From Caprimulgus europaeus (lineage: Eukaryota; Chordata; Aves; Caprimulgiformes; Caprimulgidae), in NCBI GenBank assembly GCA_907165065.1, contig OU015528.1, positions 75,993,474 through 76,057,473 of the forward strand: 64,000 bases of DNA, given 5' to 3'. The notes beneath the pieces were generated by a model. The model ran no database searches, was not told the origin of the DNA, and saw nothing but the letters and a program-made list of their open reading frames with translations. Positions 61,031 through 64,000 of this stretch are shown piece after piece. Position 1 is the stretch's first letter. Every line of letters begins with the position of its first letter. The translations under genes were made by a program, and so were the position numbers.

Positions 61031-63598
61031 TCCAGATAAGTATTTTGAAATTATGGATGCTGCATCTAGAATTCATGTTAATTTCACTATGTCAATAGTG
61101 AGTTCAGGCTTCACAGTTTACACTATTGATGACAAAACTGAGACTAATACTTCTCCCAAAGCACAATAATCCAGCTAAGACTCAAATCTCCTGCTTTGAG
61201 ATGTTAATTGGCCTGTTTTCAATCCAGTTAACCTGTGCTCTGCTGGTAATGAATAGCTACAATCTTCCCTTGATTGCCAAGGGGTGCAAAGTAAAGAGCC
61301 TATAAAGACTAATACTTTTACATTGCACTGTCATAAAGGAATGAAGTTGGTATTTTTGATGGAATTTCTGGTTTCAAATAGTTACATTCCTATTAGTCAC
61401 ATATTTTTAAGCCAAATCTTTTGTATTTTTTCTGGTATTTTCCCATTGTTGACAGACTGAGCAGCCTGGGTGTATTTGGGGCAGCCCACTTGCCCTTGTT
61501 GAACCCGCATAACTTTAACATTGCCATGGTATGGCAAACAAAATTTCCCTTTCAGAGCAGATTAACTCAATCTACACATTTGAAATGGTCCATTTCAAGA
61601 TATGTTTCTCACTATCTAAATTTTCTATAAATTTGAAACTCAATATCCTTAAATGATGTGAGCAAATTATCCTGCCACATTTCAAATGCAGAATAAAATA
61701 TTTATCACTAAGGATCTAGAAAAATCTCTTGCCCACCTCTATCTTTCCATCAGTGCTATTAACAATTTTATCTCTGGCTAGTAACAACCTATACCAAGAG
61801 TTCATGTGCAGAAGGTGGTATGAAACTGTTTTAAAAGAAACTGTTTTAAAACAGTTTGCAGCCCAGTATAGAGGATCAATGTCACTTTTTATCCCCCCTC
61901 CCCATACCTGCTGAAAATTTTCTAGCTCTTGCTGAAGAAAATTCCCCAGCTCCCATCTGGCCACTCTCCTCCACCATCAGAGGTGGCAACTGTTTTAGTG
62001 AAACCACCTGAACTGTCTGTCATAGTTCCAACTCATGTCCAAACAAAATAACTGTCATGGAAAGCTGTCTTGATATGGGCAGCAGTACAGCTTTTGGATA
62101 CCTGGAATGGAAAAACAACACTTAAACATGAATATACTACAGATTCTTTAATTTCTGCTCCAACTGCTATAAAACCTGGCACAAGACTGGAGAAATAGTA
62201 GCTGCAACTTCATCAGCCATTGAATTTGGCAGAAAGGAGAGCTTTACCAAAATCAATGAAGTGTTACGGATCATGATTTATTCTGGAGCTCTGCTCAGAG
62301 GAGGAGAAAAGGCAAGGTGTTCTCCCCTCACAAGCACTGCTTGTGGATTTATTGAGAGCTATCATCTAAAGCTGAGAGACGAAATTCAGTGTGTATGGAT
62401 ACTCTTTGAAAGACTGCCAAAGGCTTTAGAAATAAGAACGTAAATTGAAGGTGAACAAGCCTGCAATTGAAACTATCTCCAGCAAATATAATTAAGAAAA
62501 TAACCCAGTGAATGAAAAATACATTGGATTTTTAGAAATTATGTCATTTTCAATAATACAAGAAAAAAGGTTCCTAAAGACAGGAATTCCCAAATTAAAG
62601 AGTGATATAAGAACCACTTTCAAGTAAATAGTTTGTCTCGGAGCCAAAAACTGTTACTGCCTTACCAGCAACAATACCAGTATGTGGCAATAAGTGTTCA
62701 TAGTCCCCTGAGCTATAGTACTGTTGTTTGCTCCTGGCACACCTTCAGCTTCTCCCACTTGGTCTCAGTCCTGACAGCCACCACCCCACCCGCTGCTATG
62801 CCTTTGGCCTCTCTATTGCAACCTTACATATTTCATAACTTTTCATTTACCCCTATTTCCCCCTCCTTTTTTTTTTTTCCTAATTTTCTCTTGCTGTCTC
62901 TATATATCTATAATTGTTGTCTGTACCACTGAGATGGCATAAGCTTCTGGCCAAAGGTATCGTCTTTCCTCACTGTGGAATTACGATAATCAAATAAACC
63001 ATGAATAAAGAACTTACTGCCTTCCATTCAGTTTCATTCAGACTTTTTATCCTTTGGAAAATTATATCTTTTAAAGCACCAATATGAGTATGGCTAGCAG
63101 GGATGCACTCAGTTTGCTATACGGAATGTAACCATGTCATGATCATTCCTCCTTAGGCAACGACTAACTTCCAGTCCAGTCACAAATTCATCTTTATCCA
63201 ACCCAGTGAAGTCCAGAACAGAATTTGTTTGCACTGAGCACAATATCATTTATGTTTGAAACTACTTTCCATAAAAAAACCAAACAAGTCATCATTGATA
63301 TTTTCCTACCAACTGCATGGATTCAGTAGCCATGTCTCAGGAACCGAAGTCTCCCATCACACCTTGGTTCCTCTCCATGCATTACAGACTGGTGCTTATG
63401 GAATAACACATTTCATTTTGAGGTTTGGTTTGTGTCTTTTGTTTAAAACAGTTGATTGGAGATGCCACTTTACAGCACTACTAGTTACATCGTTGACTGA
63501 TGTGTACTCTCAGTCCTGCTAACACAGATGCAGGTGGTGGTTTTAGTACGGAGCACTGCCTCTCCTATGGTCCTGTGGTCCATGACCTTATGAACTTG
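61031..63598. other. Gene-free stretch
   Basis: No coding homology recognised. A tandem pair and palindrome lie at 61822-61857, a T-run near 62868-62878, and two AATAAA hexamers at 62993-62998 and 63004-63009 without a recognisable transcript body. Open frames up to 99 codons have no motifs. Confidence 0.45.
61822..61857. repeat. 15-bp tandem pair merging into a 20-bp palindrome
   Basis: GAAACTGTTTTAAAA occurs at 61822-61836 and 61837-61851. The second copy overlaps AAACTGTTTTAAAACAGTTT (61838-61857), a perfect palindrome. Confidence 0.92.
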
Positions 63599-63738
63599 TG
63601 CAGAGCTCTACAGCACCAAGACTTTGGACATCTCGTATTCCATCCATCCACCCATTAATTCCACAAATGATCTCCATTTCAAGTACTTTCTTTAAAGCAA
63701 GTGTATTTTATGCTTTACATAGACTCATTTTTGTAGAC
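63599..63738. repeat. Unrecognised interspersed repeat, copy B
   Basis: Same-orientation, diverged homologue of 53217-53350, sharing CAGAGCTC, GCACCAAGA, CATCTC, TATTCCAT, AATTCCACAAA and ATTTCAA blocks in order. It directly precedes a CR1 3' end. Family unknown. Confidence 0.65.
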
Positions 63739-63741
63739 TTG

Positions 63742-63848
63742 TCTTTTTGAGCAACCTGGTGTGACATCATGGCTGATCCAGCTTTGAGCAGGAGGCTTGA
63801 CTAGAGATCTCCTGAAGTTCCTTCTAACCCCAGTCATCCTATGATCTT
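63742..63848 (+). mobile_element. CR1 LINE fragment, 3' end (+)
   Basis: GAGCAACCTGGTGTGACATC, GCTTTGAGCAGGAGGCTTGA, CTAGAGATCTCCTGAAGTTC and CTTCTAACCCCAGTCATCCT ending in ATGATCTT follow the CR1 3' UTR in order (gGGCAACCTGctcTagGTGAc..., GAGCAGGggGgTTGgACTAGAtGATCTCC..gGTcCCTTCcAACCCC). About 105 bp remain, and the 5' side gives way to the unrecognised repeat. It is diverged, including a C where the GTTGGAC block would have G, so it is fairly old. Confidence 0.88.
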
Positions 63849-64000
63849 AAAATCCTCTCCACTCACCTTTTTTTTTGCCCACTCCATCCTTTTTAGACTG
63901 GCTATGGGTAGAGATACTAAATCTGATTGTTCAAATCAGGAGTCGTTCAACAAGATAACCGTATCAGATTTTTCTATATGTATTCCCAGTCCTTTGATTT
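63849..64000. other. Gene-free end of window
   Basis: AT-rich sequence with a short T-run; nothing recognised. Confidence 0.4.

Noticed and set aside
62634..63030. Possible second LTR: TGTCTCGG start, pyrimidine-rich middle, two AATAAA hexamers
   Set aside because: No CA end with a matching target duplication could be found, and the body matches no LTR type I recognise.

Overview
The window looks like avian nuclear DNA from a gene-poor region, either intergenic or deep inside an intron. The evidence is the repeat content: several fragments of CR1 non-LTR retrotransposons of the bird type (3' ends of the form TTGGACTAGATGAC.../ATTCTATG repeats, and antisense starts of the form AATCACAGAATGGTT), one solo LTR of a type I recognise from bird endogenous retroviruses, and a few eroded MIR-like SINE remnants. 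The rest is AT-rich with many short poly(A), poly(T) and A/C-rich tracts. I found no host protein-coding exon, rRNA, tRNA, CRISPR or bacterial-type feature that I can defend. The only convincing coding homology is decayed CR1 ORF2.

Layout. 1-583: nothing recognised. 589-1179: solo LTR with a 5-bp target duplication (ACACC at 584-588 and 1180-1184). 1185-10117: AT-rich single-copy-like DNA with a CpG-rich patch near 4.65-5.0 kb. 10118-10328: CR1 3' end (+). 11693-11800: weak MIR-like remnant. 14391-14515: older CR1 3' end (-). 21452-21627: a very short CR1 tail abutting a MIR-like remnant. 23979-24043: small 12-bp repeat array. 24230-24590: CpG-rich patch with CRE-like motifs. 28270-28350: MIR-like remnant. 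32650-33320: CR1 (-). 43046-43190: MIR-like remnant. 51924-52893: CR1 (+) with a readable reverse transcriptase fragment. 53217-53350 and 63599-63738: two diverged copies of a repeat I do not recognise. 57106-57174: long pure AG microsatellite. 59285-61030: the longest CR1 (-), rearranged near its 3' end. 63742-63848: CR1 3' end (+).

No genes work together here; the region records layers of retrotransposition. The most unusual signals are (i) the 59.4-kb CR1, in which about 33 bp of reverse transcriptase sequence is inverted beside a large internal deletion, (ii) a 43-bp segment occurring twice, 2.3 kb apart, with one mismatch and unrelated flanks, (iii) the unrecognised repeat pair at 53.2 and 63.6 kb, and (iv) the CpG/CRE patch at 24.4 kb as a possible regulatory element. 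I did not find a new biological system. Family names rest on recalled consensus patterns, not on a database search.
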